Assembly: GCF_000524195.1 (NCBI RefSeq)
Contig: NW_020170389.1
Location: 154,617 to 218,616, forward strand
From: Echinococcus granulosus
Lineage: Eukaryota; Platyhelminthes; Cestoda; Cyclophyllidea; Taeniidae
Direction: 5' to 3'
DNA length: 64,000 nt
The notes under the pieces were generated by a model. That model made no database searches. It was not told where the DNA came from and was given only the letters and a program-made list of their open reading frames with translations. A program made the translations under genes and the position numbers. Positions 12,501 through 24,300 of this stretch are shown piece after piece (the stretch's first letter is position 1; the number at the start of each line of letters is the position of its first letter).

Positions 12501-13891
12501 CTACTGAAGGTTGTTCTCCGTAGGTTTCTCTCCATGCAATTTAGTCGACAAGGCCGCCTGTTTCTGCATTATTCAGAGTAGAGTCTTCCTTAATGTGATT
12601 CATTAGCATCGTACGCTTTAAATGTATGTTAGATGTGGCTCGTAGTATCTTGCACACCCTCTTTTAATCATCTGCTCTAGTTACCGATAACTTATCACTT
12701 AAAAATTTCACCATCCCGCTTGCCTCTCCTATTTACTCCTCCCTAGGAGTCCTCCAAAACTATTTCTTATGGTGTCTTTGGATGGTTGAAAATGGGTAGT
12801 GGATCTGTATTGCTTCCGCTACTTTGGATCGCTATGGATTCCAGTATCGTTTATCAATTACTATCTTTTATTGTTGATTCTTACTGCAATGACTAAAAAA
12901 ATCTCCGTTTTAAAGTATTGAAGCTCGTAGTAAGGGTGCTGAATCCCTCTCGGCATAACCTTTTAAATAGTGCATGAGACTGGGTTTAACAGCTCATTAT
13001 TCCACTCTGTAAGTTTATTTTGGAGGAAATTTTTCAGGCGCTCTTCGACTATGACGGACCTATATTCCACCGATATGACTCGACTCTAATAATCAAGTTC
13101 TTTATTTTCGCCTTTTGGCGGGGGTTCGTGGAACTTTAGCCTTTCCATAGTTCGAGTTGATTGTATGCTTAACCCGACTATTCGCTGTAAATTCCCTTCT
13201 ATCATGGGACCTGGTCGTAGATGGAGCATTCGTTCTTACTTTTGTCACCCAGATCTCAGGGCTACCTCCAGCAAAGGCTGCTGCGAAACTGCAGAAGCTC
13301 TTTTCAACAGTTGGCTGTGTTTTTGTGGCTGCTGGCACCTCTCCCCCTCCTGCCGCTCTCAAGGAACTCATCATCATGGGTGGAGGTTCTGTGAGTTTCG
13401 AAATACCTCTTTCCACTTGAATGACATTTAAGGCAATGTCTAATTGCCTTGCATGGTAAAGTTTATTGGGGCGTATAATTGCAGTCTGGTTTGTACCGCA
13501 TGCCTTGTAAACTACTACGTTTTACCATTCATTGCCCTTATTGTTCTGAAGATGTGTCCACCTGATGCGAGTGCCCTAACAAGGATGTTTGGTCCTTTCT
13601 TCCTCACAGGTATCCAAACGGGCAATCGGAGCAGAATTGGTTGTGGGTCAGAAAGATACCAAAAAGCCCAGTGTTTCCCCCAAATGGGTTCTAGGTTAGT
13701 AAATCACGACTTGCTGGATTCTTCTTGCGCCTTTTTTGCCGAGGTTGCCAGCGTATTCTTTCTCTTACCATATTAAGTTCTTGAAAGTATTGTTTTCGGG
13801 CAATGGTTACTTATAGGTTGTTCTTCACCTTTCAGATTCAATTCTACACCAGAAAGTACTGCCTTTTGCGAGATATCGGGTGATGGATTAA
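9596..13891 (+). CDS. MCPH1: Microcephalin (BRCT-domain protein MCPH1)
   Basis: Chromatin-associated BRCT protein of the DNA-damage response and chromosome condensation. Exons: 9596-9635, 9838-10386, 10439-11163, 11283-11328, 11392-11476, 11751-12117, 13038-13127, 13253-13390, 13610-13694, 13836-13891. They total 2181 nt, 726 aa, with all phases consistent. The N-terminal BRCT (about residues 14-100) has VVAYVDIRSPFGN and THVIF, which match microcephalin rather than other BRCT proteins. The middle (exon 3) is basic, Ser/Pro-rich and low in conservation. The C-terminal tandem BRCTs are in exons 5-10: RTINLFKAVLASIPVIDMAW in the first, and the end of the second reads PKWVLDSILHQKV across the last junction. 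The start ATG at 9596 gives a 13-codon first exon, the least certain part. The boundary between exons 7 and 8 was chosen by phase and the strong acceptor TTTGTCACCCAG. Slightly shorter than the human protein (835 aa). Confidence 0.9.
11225..11230 (+). terminator. AATAAA poly(A) signal inside MCPH1 intron 3
   Basis: A canonical AATAAA lies 61 nt past the exon 3 donor at 11163. Reading through that donor gives 11 more codons and then a stop at 11197-11199. Use of this signal would give a protein with only the first BRCT domain. Function is inferred; a chance hexamer is possible. Confidence 0.35.
12118..13037 (+). other. MCPH1 intron 6
   Basis: A 920-nt intron between the two C-terminal BRCT domains, bounded by CTT|GTAAGT and TTTTTCAG|GCG. 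Nothing else is recognisable in it. Confidence 0.7.
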
Positions 13892-14411
13892 TTTTTTTCT
13901 CCCTCCTTCCCATAGATATACAAATTTTGCTTTTACACGTATTTTGTATTGATGTGAATATATTTTATATGTGTGTACTAAAGTGGTTACTGAAATTGTT
14001 CTGCGTTCATTTTTGTTTTCTGTTTGCTTACCTGGATGACATTAAGTAGTGGTTTGGGCAGCTCTAAGGCTGTCTCCAATTGAGTGGGGTTTGTATGATG
14101 CTTTTGAGTGCTCCATCTTGATAGTCTTCCCACGGAGGACCTTTGACGTTGATGACGTCACAGTTTGGTAGTAATGATTGACATGGCATTCCCATTACCA
14201 TGTTTGCCTTCACAAAAGTTGTGGTAGACCCGTTGAAACCACCTGATGTGTCCTTGACAGCCCCCTCAATTGTAAATCCATGCTCTTTCCATCATTCATC
14301 TTCGACTGGTTTAGGGCGTCCTTCACATGCTGCCTAACTGTTGCTGAAGTGAGCGCATCACAGACTGCCGATCAAAAGCTGCGGTTCTCTTGCTTCAGAC
14401 CCACCTGGATA
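13892..14411 (+). promoter_or_regulatory. MCPH1-HUS1 intergenic region with splice acceptor before HUS1
   Basis: 520 bases between two same-strand genes. No AATAAA is obvious after the MCPH1 stop. A pyrimidine-rich tract ending TTCTCTTGCTTCAG at 14398 lies 13 nt before the HUS1 ATG and looks like a functional 3' splice site, either of a 5'-UTR intron or for spliced-leader addition, which flatworms use. A spliced leader ending in AUG would put that AUG out of frame with HUS1, so a cis 5'-UTR intron is the simpler reading. Confidence 0.45.
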
Positions 14412-17400
14412 ATGAAATTTCGAGTGCGATCCAATGACAGCGGATCGATCGACTACTTCGCAAGTAAATACTTTCTTATCTACATAGCAGTTTATGTCTT
14501 CTCTAAAGGCCGTCTCCTAATTCCCTTGCAGACACCATTCAGGTTTTAGCCGGTCTGGCCAAGAACTGCGTCCTCCGTATCAGGAAAGAAAGTATGAGCT
14601 TCATTATCCGCGAACGCAGTGCCCAAGGTGGTGCTGACATTTGGTGTGAGCTCGATCAGGTCAGTCCAGTCCCCTCCTTAATCATTAGGTCAAGTATGAG
14701 GCATCTAGTTTTTCGGTGGTCAGCGTCATGTTTTTCTTTTGAGTAAAGAAGTGTTTTGTCGGAATCTTACTTTCTCCCTAATAAATCCTACCGCATCATA
14801 TAGGCTAGACAACTGTCAGGTTACCAAAAGGTCCGTGGGATTTTCAGTGGATGTCGTCGTAATGACTTGTTGCATATTGTAGAGACTTGTCAATCCATCG
14901 CTACGGTACACTTTATGGTGTTCTGTACAGCTTTTCTGCCATTCTGAACTCTCATGTGTCATCTATTGTTGGTTGAAGCAGATGGACGTGTTTCGAGCTT
15001 GTCTGCTTTGCGAACTAAGCGAGTACACCATTGGTGGTTATCCTCAAACGGTCAATTCAATGCTCACGTCACGCTTCCTTGTGTGTTCGTGCGCGGTTAA
15101 TCACAGCTGCAATCGTCCACTTTGCGAAAGTTGAACAACCAAACACAACTCGAAGTTGGCAAGAAAGACTTCTCTTGAGTAACAGGTTGGACTAGGGAAT
15201 CACTGGGAAGTAATATTTTTATTTTTTTTTAAGACGACACAACGCAAGACCTCCTACCGCTTCCTAATCCTTCGTGATCTTCCAAACTTCCCCGAGTGGC
15301 GATTGTCATGTTTACCTGTTATTGGTATTTGACAATTGGATGATTATATGCGGGATAGACAATTTGGAAATATGATATAGAATTTGAGGTGATTAAGGGT
15401 GCACTTTCTCTGTTTAATCATCCACTTTTCTCGTGGCTGTTTGCAGACAAGCGTCTTCTCCGAGTGCATCTGTGAAGGTCTCTCGCCAGAACAGGACGAG
15501 ATCTTTCTTGAAGTCCTTCCTGAGGAAATTCTGCACTGCCTGAGGGGTATCAGTAACAGTGTCTCCACCAGTAGCACTGGTGGTGTCCCTACCTCCCAAT
15601 CTCACACTACCGTAGGCAGCTCAGGCGTGACCCTGCCGCGAGGTCAGACCACTTTACACAACTTCGTTAGTACTGCACGCAGTCTCAAGATCAAATTGGT
15701 GCGACGTAAGACACCCTGTCTGGCGTTGGAGGTTGAACAGGTAAAGTGCTTGGATTTTTCTTTAATTTGCCTACTTTAAATGTCCTTTATTCGTTGGGTT
15801 CGGTGTACACGATCTGGTTTGTATGACGCACGATATCTTGTTAGCAAAGTCATCACAATAGCGATATTTCTGATTAGCCAACCGGAGGAAAAGGTCGTTC
15901 CTTGACATCTGACCAAGAAGAACAGTCGGAGAAGGTCTCAACGAAGACAACACTCAAGAGTCAAAGGACGAGGTAACAGAATGACATCGGTCTCTGTTAC
16001 GCCTACTTCTCCAGCCTTCTGTAGTTCGATCGCCATGACTACCTCTAGAATCTCGTGCTTTATAACGTTGTCAAGAGCAACTTAAACTCTGAAGCCTCTT
16101 TCTTGGCCTAACATCTCATGCCGCCCCCTGCTAACGGTCTTTCATCTGTGCCTTTATAAAACTAGCTTGGCTTGTATGCCTCACAAAGTCTGCAGAGTAA
16201 ACTCGACTGCTATGGTGTTGGTGGATAAACCCTCTACTAACGCTGATTACACTGTACACCGGACGGTTTGATAACTGAACCTTATTTCCTGCATTGATCT
16301 AGGCCAGCATAAGCGGTCGCTCACGAGCTGTGTGGCATTTTGTTCCTGTCCACATTCTTTCGCTTCGTTTGTGGTCGGACTTCGAGGAAACGCCAGATCC
16401 AGATTTTGATGTACGTTCTGCCTCTGCATCATCGTCTAGCTGTCTTTCTCTCGCTGCGGCCATGAGCTACACGTGACTGCCTTTCTGCTCTCTTTCTAGT
16501 TGAGCATCTTCCTTCCTCCCTTGAAAAATCTCCGACTCTTTGTGGATCGCATGAAGCACTTTGCAAGATTTCTTGTAAGCCTGTGAATTCGACTGTTTTA
16601 GTTCTGCAAATGTCTTTTGCTCTTTGACTGACGCATCTACTTACATAAGAAGCTCAGTTCCCCTTCTTGAGGTTCATAGACGCTAGATTAGTGGATGGTT
16701 GCTTGGCTTACCAATTTCATTTGGAGGGCAGATTCTGAATTCTGGGTGTCCATGAGATGTAGTTGCAGAAGTCTTATAACGTTGCCGTGGAAAGGTTCGT
16801 GTACTAACCCTCTGGTCTGCCATCATAAGTCAAATGAAGTGGAACTGATCATGCGACGAGAAATGACATCGGATGGTAATTTATCACCGCCACCGGAAGG
16901 CTTTCGAATCCAAACTAGGCTGATGTGTTTAGCTTTCTTCACTCATAAATTGCACTAAAAGACCCATTTCGGGGGCGTATCAGGTAACCGGATGAGCTCG
17001 TTCGGTTTTTGGTCTAGTCAGGAGGAAGTAGGTCTGGTTTTTATCCTTATAAGATGGCCCAATACCTCATGCTGCGAAACGTACTCGTTGGAAGATTTTC
17101 GCTCCAGGGTGGGGGTGAAAGGGAGATACTGCTTCGCTTTTATCATTCCCTTCTTATCTCTACCATGGATTGGCGCGTTTACCTGACGTTAGCCGATTAC
17201 ATAACCACATGCGAAGTTAACTGTAGATGAGGAGATTATAAACTGTGACATTGAAACCCCCGTAATCATCGTAACTGATTGACCTCAACCTTCAACTGGT
17301 GATCAGTACATGTGAATTACATCTCTGTTAGATAATGCACAAATCAGGAGGGAGCGAACGCCGTCACCGCCCTCTCTGGACGGTTTAAATATGAGCCATT

Positions 17401-18752
17401 AATTTGGGGTTTCTGGAAGGCCGAAATGAGACGTCTTCCAGGCATCCCTAATCGGAAATGGCTAGGGCTAAGTTTTTGTTTCACGGCTTCAAGAGACCAG
17501 CTGTTTCCTAGACGCGGGATTTGCAGCTACCTTCCATCCCGTTGGAAGTGTATAACAGGTTGTAGTTGATTATTTGAACAAATAAAATATTGTGGTTAGA
17601 TTAGAATAAGGGAATATTTAACAATAAAAGCATTCTTCATTTCTTAGTAGTACTTTGTTGAACCAGCGAGATAGACATGAAGTAGGTCCTCAGTGCTTCT
17701 TTCAACTCCAGCATCACTTTAATGCCACCCAGTCGTCTGTCTGGATCTTTTCAGTCGTCATTCTTTTTTGTGTTCATTGTAGGCAGTTCTGTCTCGTTCA
17801 ATTCAGGCATTGCTGCAGTACAGATCATGGCGTGATGCAACCCTTGGGATCTGGGTGCTTGCCAAATAGTTGATGCAGTTGTGAGTCACTTTGGAGGCAT
17901 GATGACAGAGGGGTCAAAGGGGCTTGAGAGCAATGTAAACGACCCACATAACCATCTGGTTTCATGATCACTTTGCTTATCCGCTCAGGGCATTGGTTCA
18001 CTCGTATTGAGACCTCAAAAATACAGAAAAGGCTCATTCGTTGAAATAAGTGCTTCTATCCGAGCCGGTGTATTTCTTCACTTCTTGCAGACAATCAGAG
18101 CTACTGGTGGTGGTGACCTCTACTTGGAGATCAACATGGAGACCCTGGCACGCGTGCGACTGACCTTTAGGGGACTGCGAGCACGTGACTGGCATGTCCC
18201 CGAAGGGGCGGGGGACAACCTCACCACCACTACCACCTCCTTTTCTGCCACCATCGATATTCGTCGATTTAGCCAACTTCTTTCCACACAACGCGTTCAG
18301 CCCAGTTGGTTCGTTTGCAGTAAGTCCCTTCTTGTTGTTTCGCTCATTGTCGACTTCATTTCATTTGAGTAAATGTTAGTTCTTTGTTGCGCATATTTGA
18401 GTGATCCAGAAGCCAACTTTTCATTTCGTCCATATTTGGTTACAATGATCTTTGGGAGCCTCTACCTTGCATATTTATACTGTCTTCGTTATCTTTTGAT
18501 CAGAATTGTGGTTCTTAAGGTTCCAAGTAAAGTATTACAATTGATTTTACTTCTCTTCGTAATGTGAAAAGCGATTTTCTAGTCTTCTAAGAAACATTTC
18601 TGTACTGAACTTTATTGCCAAATTATCCCTTGGAAAAATAACGCTCAAAAATGGTCTTCCTTACAGACATTGTGCAAGATCATCTCATTCAATTCGTTAT
18701 GCTGTTCGAGCACTCCCGTCTCAAGTACACCCTCCCCACTTCGCATATTTGA
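14412..18752 (+). CDS. HUS1: Checkpoint clamp protein HUS1
   Basis: Subunit of the RAD9-RAD1-HUS1 (9-1-1) ring, which is loaded at DNA damage to activate ATR signalling. Exons: 14412-14463, 14532-14659, 15447-15740, 16303-16410, 16500-16574, 18091-18319, 18667-18752. They total 972 nt, 323 aa, all phases consistent. It begins MKFRVRSNDSG like the family's MKFR start. GGADIWCELDQ (exon 2), LKIKLVRRKTPCL (exon 3), LSLRLWSDFEE (exon 4), LPPLKNLRLFVDRMK (exon 5) and IDIRRFSQLLS with a following VQP (exon 6) track HUS1 end to end. About 40 residues of Ser/Thr/Gly-rich sequence are inserted in exon 3 between the LRGI and ARSLKIKL segments, making the protein longer than human HUS1 (280 aa). Introns of 787, 562, 1516 and 347 nt hold no other recognised feature apart from one repeat copy near 17.3 kb. 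It follows MCPH1 on the same strand. Confidence 0.94.
16575..18090 (+). other. HUS1 intron 5
   Basis: A 1516-nt intron, the largest in HUS1, bounded by TTTCTT|GTAAGC and CTTCTTGCAG|ACA. It carries one copy of a diverged dispersed repeat (17262-17353). The open frames in it have no recognisable domains. Confidence 0.7.
17262..17353. repeat. Diverged dispersed repeat, copy A
   Basis: By eye, about 90 bases resemble 39937-40023: ACTGATTGACCTCAACCTTC here against ACCGATTGACCTTGACCTTC there, followed by GTACA, ACATCT and GGAGGG blocks in the same order. Both copies lie in introns. The family is unknown to me, and the similarity needs a computed alignment. Confidence 0.4.
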
Positions 18753-18867
18753 ACTGTCCGCGTTCCTTTACCTTCACTGTTAAAGCCGTATTCACGCCAT
18801 GCGTGACTTGTCCCTTGCACACATAAACAAAGTGATCGTTGTATGTGTAGGGTCGACTGTGTGCGGG

Positions 18868-19987
18868 CTAGAGAGAAGGAAAAGGGCCTAATGGTAGAAC
18901 TGCAGTGATAATGAGTAAGAGAAGAGAAAGATAGGGTGTGGAAGTGGGGTTGCAGCCGGGCCAGTCATCACAGAAGCAGTAGAGTTTGTACATCTCCGTC
19001 TCGGGACGCAGTACCCCCATGGCCCAGAGAGCGAGTTCGGGACCTCGGAGATGTTGCTGAAGGTAACGCTGATTTGAGACGGAGTAGAGGCAGTAGCCGT
19101 GGCGACGCACTCTAGGGACGTCCAGTCGGATTTGAGTGGTCAGGAGAAGGTCACTAAGACAGCCGCGCGTGATCGTGATCTGGTCTAAAGGAGGCAGATG
19201 GCCAATGGTGGGAAGGACTAGTTTCAAGTCATATTGTCGGTTGACGGTTTAGAGAACACCAGTTAAATGTATGATTTGTAGAGGACCACATGGACTGTAG
19301 AAGGGGGTCGAGTGTTAAACGAGTAGTGGCGACATGGCAAGTTATCCTGCAAATGCTGCGCATGGTAACGGGGAATCGTGTGTTTGACGGTATTATTATG
19401 AAGAAAGAGGATGATACGCGACCAAATAGGGTTCAAGTGCACAAATCTGTGTCCGTCGTAATTTGTGGAGTCACCAAATCATTCATACCTGTTTTTGTTT
19501 ACTCTAAAATGCGCCAAATTGAAGATGAGAGGAAATCAAATAAAGTACCTTAGTTTTTCTTGAAGTGGGGGTTGGGTAATGCGTTCATCTACATTGCATA
19601 GTTTTTAGTAATTGAAATATATTGCACAACATAGCCCTGGCTCTACAACTCGCCAAATTCATAAATTTAGAAGTACATTTAGGACTTCTGAGGATTAAAT
19701 ATATTTGCCTTGAAGAGGTAGCTAGCTAACACTTAAGTAAGGCTATTGCATGCAAATCACAAAAGAGCATTTGATGTTTACTTACCATTAACTTTTTCAA
19801 TTATCTTAACACACATTTGCTCATAAACAGGTACACCAGAGCAGTATCTCCAGTGTTGGGTTCGAATATCAAGAGGTGGGCCACATCCACTTTGGGCGCT
19901 TGAACAATTATAGCACCAAAAATTAGAGGCCGAAACGAATGAGATAAGAAATGTGGTTTTGATGAGGAGTAGGCCCCCCGGTTTCAT
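18868..19987 (-). CDS. Secreted Ly6/Quiver-like three-finger protein, probably GPI-anchored
   Basis: Two exons on the minus strand, 19987-19786 and 19184-18868, joined in phase 1: 519 nt, 172 aa. Starting at the ATG at 19987 gives a clean signal peptide (GGLLLIKTTFLISFVSAS) before NFWCYNC; two further in-frame ATGs lie 9-10 codons upstream (20017, 20014). The mature part has ten cysteines in a Ly6/uPAR pattern: WCYNC near the N-terminus, MCVKIIE before the junction, ITRGC after it, and CFCDDWPGCNPT near the end. The protein ends in a hydrophobic tail (PYLSLLLLIITAVLPLGPF), as expected for GPI attachment. The CVK..E...ITRGC arrangement resembles Quiver/Sleepless family proteins, which modulate ion channels, but the ligand cannot be told from sequence. 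The 601-nt intron holds nothing recognised. The gene is convergent with HUS1, 115 bases apart. Confidence 0.8.
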
Positions 19988-20017
19988 AGTACGCTGGGTG
20001 TTTGCTGCATACATCAT

Positions 20018-21352
20018 TAGCGCGGTTAAACAAGCTTCCTGGTCCTTTTTCCGTGCATGATAAGCGTAATATACTGCATTATTTTATTTAACTTGATTAA
20101 GGTTTTGTCAAATGTTTGTGAGCTTGGCCGTACTTTATGCTTGTACTAACTTGAAGAAATGCTATATGTATAGAAATGTTGGTATGCTTTGGGCATTGTC
20201 TCAGTCGCGCCAAGAAGACGAGCCCACACAGTTAGCGTACATTAAAGTCACACCAACGCAGTTCAGTGAAGAGTTGCATTGTGAAGGTGTATTTTACAAG
20301 TCGTGCATAGTTTAGCCTAGGAATTAACCAGACAATACATTGAAAACCATCTAAGGCCATGGCCGAGGTAAAGTTATAAATGACTTGTTAAATGTAGTTT
20401 GCCATCTAGTGCGTGGGAACTTATGCATTGTATTTTACCTGCAAAAACGTTGAGGAATAGCATCATAATCCTCCATTGTTCAAAATTCAACTCGAGATGT
20501 TTTTTGAAGGACGAAAGTTTATGTTTACAAGATCGGTGCTTTGGAACAAATAGATATGTCGCAGCTGTTGAATCCCTCGTCTGATGATTGTGAACTATCT
20601 AAACATTATTAGCAAATGTTTGATTGAGGTAAAACATAAAGACGTCAGGAAAAAGTTGTCGAATAAAAAACAGGCTTGTCAGACTTACCTTTGCTGGTTC
20701 CAATCACATAGCACTTGAATTGGCTCTGCAGCTTCGGTTATTGCACTGTTTGAAGGGTCACATGACCTCCATATATTCTAGAATTGGATCAATCAATGTC
20801 ATGCTTCCTTTCAAATTTGAATAAGGTTCGATTTGTCTCCCTATTCTCCTTTGCTCCAGACACAGCTTTTCAATCTCGTCGCTCATCCCTTGTCTGGAAA
20901 AGATTGCAGACTTTTGGGGGCAGTAGTTGCGACACAGGTGCCACACATTGGCACCTCCTTCTCTTAAGGGCTGATTTTACGTGACATCAATTTCTTATAA
21001 CCACTCCGAGTCATTCCCAAAGTCAGACCTGCAATACTCAAAGGATTCTGGCACAGTAGAGGTCGTAATGTCATCCTAGACTTGCCTGATCCTGGTGTTG
21101 AGGCTATGTGTCAAAATGTGGTATGATCCAAGTGAAAAATTCCACAAGGTCATATCAGCTTGGTTTTTAGTGTGACAAGGGTAAAGTGTTTAATGGTGAG
21201 AGGGAATCAAGGCGACGGCGTTTGATAGGCGAATAACTGCACTTCACAGCTGATCAGTTGAAGGGTTTAACGATAAATCGATAAGATCAAATGTTTGAAA
21301 AGTAAAACGGTGCACTTTTGATCGCACCGAAAACCTTGTCAAGGCGCAGACG
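20018..21352. promoter_or_regulatory. Divergent intergenic region, Ly6-like gene and dynein
   Basis: 1.3 kb between divergently transcribed genes. Frames present are short and unconvincing. In the dynein frame a TGA at 21296 precedes the ATG at 21353 with no ATG between, which supports that start unless there is an upstream exon. Confidence 0.45.
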
Positions 21353-24300
21353 ATGGAGGAGTTGGACGATATGCGTTTGCGCTTCGTCTTCGACTACCTT
21401 CAAGCCATGACAGATATGAAGCCGGAGAAGTTGTTGAAGGTGAAGGAGGACATGGTCACAATGGACAAAATTTTGGAGTTTTTTGAGAACCAAGACGAGC
21501 AGTTGATGATCATCATCCTCCCGTCGGGTGGACAAATGGAGGTTTACAACAAATTTCCCGCTGTCATGAAAAGCAAGGGTTACTACTTTGTCAAGAACCA
21601 GCCAGTTAGCTTTGAAAAGAACATCGACATGAATCAGTTAAAATCGGGAATAATCTACGGAGATTTGCACAAATCGCCCATTCACCACTTTATAGCCTTT
21701 GTAAACTCAGTAAATCTGCTCTATCAGCTTTTTCTCACAACCTCTTATTCAGGTACTAGCTCCATTCATTCTCAACGATAAGAATCGGGAGGATTGGCCA
21801 GAGTCACTGAATGAATACATTAAACGGGACCTCTACAATTTGCAAAAGAAGTCCGAATTCGTCCTCGCAAAGATGGAAGGCCGAACGCATCTGGCTCATC
21901 CGGTTAAGTTAGACAAATTAGCGGAGGGGCAAGATCCTGTCACTGCAAAGTAGGTCTCGTGAAATACCTACTTGTAAAACATCAGTAGAAATTTTTTCCG
22001 TGTTCGGTTTGTTTTAATAGTCCAACTTCTCATTTGCTGAGGAGCCATGCTGCCGCGTTATAATTTGCCGAAGGTAAATTGGCTTATTAATGATCCGGTT
22101 CCGTAAAACATTGTCTGTTCACAAAGCTGACTAAGCACGTTGGGATGAATGCTGATGCCTATGAGGCACAGCTAAGCTGAAAATGGGACTTTCGAGGTGG
22201 AAGAGGCTTATCCCTTTCTTTCCTACTACGTTTATACGTACACTTACCCTGACACTTAACTGCTAATTAGCAAGCTTCGGCGCAAACCATTCTAGGGCCA
22301 TCTGCCTCACTTCGCCATCGGTGGCGAATCTGCAAGTTTCCACCGCTCTAATGCTCGTTTCAATTCCGGAACAAAGTAGAGCACACATTTTGACCCGGTG
22401 CAGCTTTCGTCGCGTCTGTGGTAGCCTGATTACTTGCGTGAACTATCGTTTCGAAGCGGCTCTCTGCCTTACTACCTGGTAATAGACCGTACTTGTCGCC
22501 TCTTAGACGTATTGTTCAGCAATGTTAACGTCCTTGCAAATGTCAATTTCCGGTTCGACGTGAGCGCTTGACTAAATGTCACATCAACCACTATTTTACT
22601 TGCTAAACAGCTGAGGTAAAATCTCAACAAACGAAAATTTGGCATCACATTTAAATTCCTTCTTCTTTCTAACGAAATGGTAAAAAGTCGTCCGTTTTCA
22701 TCTCACCAGAGGTGAAGACGCAATTGGGAGTATGCTGTGCTCCATTGAGATGACAGTGGTTGACTGGAACAAGCAAATAAATGAGTGCTTGGAGCAGAGC
22801 TCAGAAATGTGTGTCCCAAATGGTCAGTTGCCATTGCCCTCGCACGAGTTCGACTTTTGGAATCAGCGGACCAGCAGCCTGTACAACATCTACGACCAAT
22901 TGGTACATCCACAGGTCAAGAAGATGGCCATCATTTTGGAGGAGAATGGATCTGCCTATACCACTCTCTTTAGAAATCTCTTCAAAAAGGTCGTCCGAGG
23001 TCAGTTCTCTCTCCCTCTGTTCGTATATGCTATTGTCATCCTTTTTTGACATCACATAATGGACTTTTCTATCCGCCTTTTAGGTGTAGTCGAAGCGGAA
23101 ACGATTGTAATCTTTCTGACCCCCTTGATGAAGTACCTTGATGACTTGGAAGCTTTGAGCTTTGAGGAGTGTAAACCAAACATCCAGCCATTGGTGCACC
23201 TTCTAGCGTTGATTTGGGTCAACTGTGAGTACTACCGTGAGCCCAACAGAATGGCGCTTCTAATTAATGAGATCGCCAATCTTCTCATTCAACAGGTAGA
23301 TCGGTTTCCAACATTAAGCGTTGTCATTTGGGGACTTCATCCTCGGATAGCTCATTCCTGGCATATGCATCTCATTCCCCATTTTAGTGTCGACTTTACC
23401 TCGACCCCTCGGAAATTGTGAAGGAGGAGCCAGACGATGGAATAAAAAAACTGGACGATTCATTAGACATACTTTACCACTTTCGACGCGTTATTGACGA
23501 GTATCGAGCAAATGTGAAGGAGTCCTGCATTCAACATGGCATCGAACCTGCTGAATGGTACTTCCACAATAACTGGATTTTTAAACGCCTGAATGCCTTT
23601 ATTGAACGTCTGGAACTCATCAAGGTAAGCTCCTGAATACAGAAATCAGGGCTGATAAAATACCCTTCAGAACCTTTCAAATACAGTCCAAATTCTCTTT
23701 AAACTCAGTCGATCATATCTGATGTCATTTGTTTTACTTAGAAATACTTCAACTACAACGTCGACTATAATCGACTGGAGAAGATAGAAGTCTTGGGAAT
23801 AGTTGGTGCAAAGCTGTCAAAGAGCCTTGGCGATATGTACGAGGAGTACCAAAGTGCCTACAAAAATTTTACTGATCTCAATATGGACTGTCTATCCACT
23901 GAAGACGATGTCTTTCTCAACGAGATCCAAAAGTACTTCAAGATGATTGAGAATTACGACCATCGAATGACCTCAATTTTGTTGCGGAGTTTCAGTAGCT
24001 GTCCCGATGCAGCCTCGATGTTCAAAACCATCTTCATGTTCGGCCCCCTACTGGAGCGTCCACTTATTGCACCATACATTGAACACTGCTTCTACGACCT
24101 TGTTGAGATAATGCACAAGGATCTGGACGAATGTAAACTCATTTTGGATAGACATGTGGACGACGAGGGGATGCTGAAACAGGCAATTTTTAAGAATCTA
24201 CCACCGGCTTCCGGGGCAATGGCCTGGTCTCTCCAACTACTAAGGCGGGCAGATGCTCTCATGAAGCCATTCCATCATATCGATCATCCGTGAGTTTTTC

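Noticed and set aside
15881..15972. Possible extra HUS1 exon (after GATTAG, before GTAACAG)
   Set aside because: It has splice-like borders but no family similarity; joining 15740 directly to 16303 keeps the frame and the expected HUS1 sequence.
16895..16925. TTCGAATCC resembling a tRNA B box in a HUS1 intron
   Set aside because: No matching A box, acceptor stem or cloverleaf around it.
20758..20946. Minus-strand frame with Cys residues (LCRNYCPQKS), near a GTAAGT-like donor
   Set aside because: A stop precedes the donor and the frame opens without an ATG; no signal peptide or family match, so it is not supported as a gene or extra Ly6 exon.
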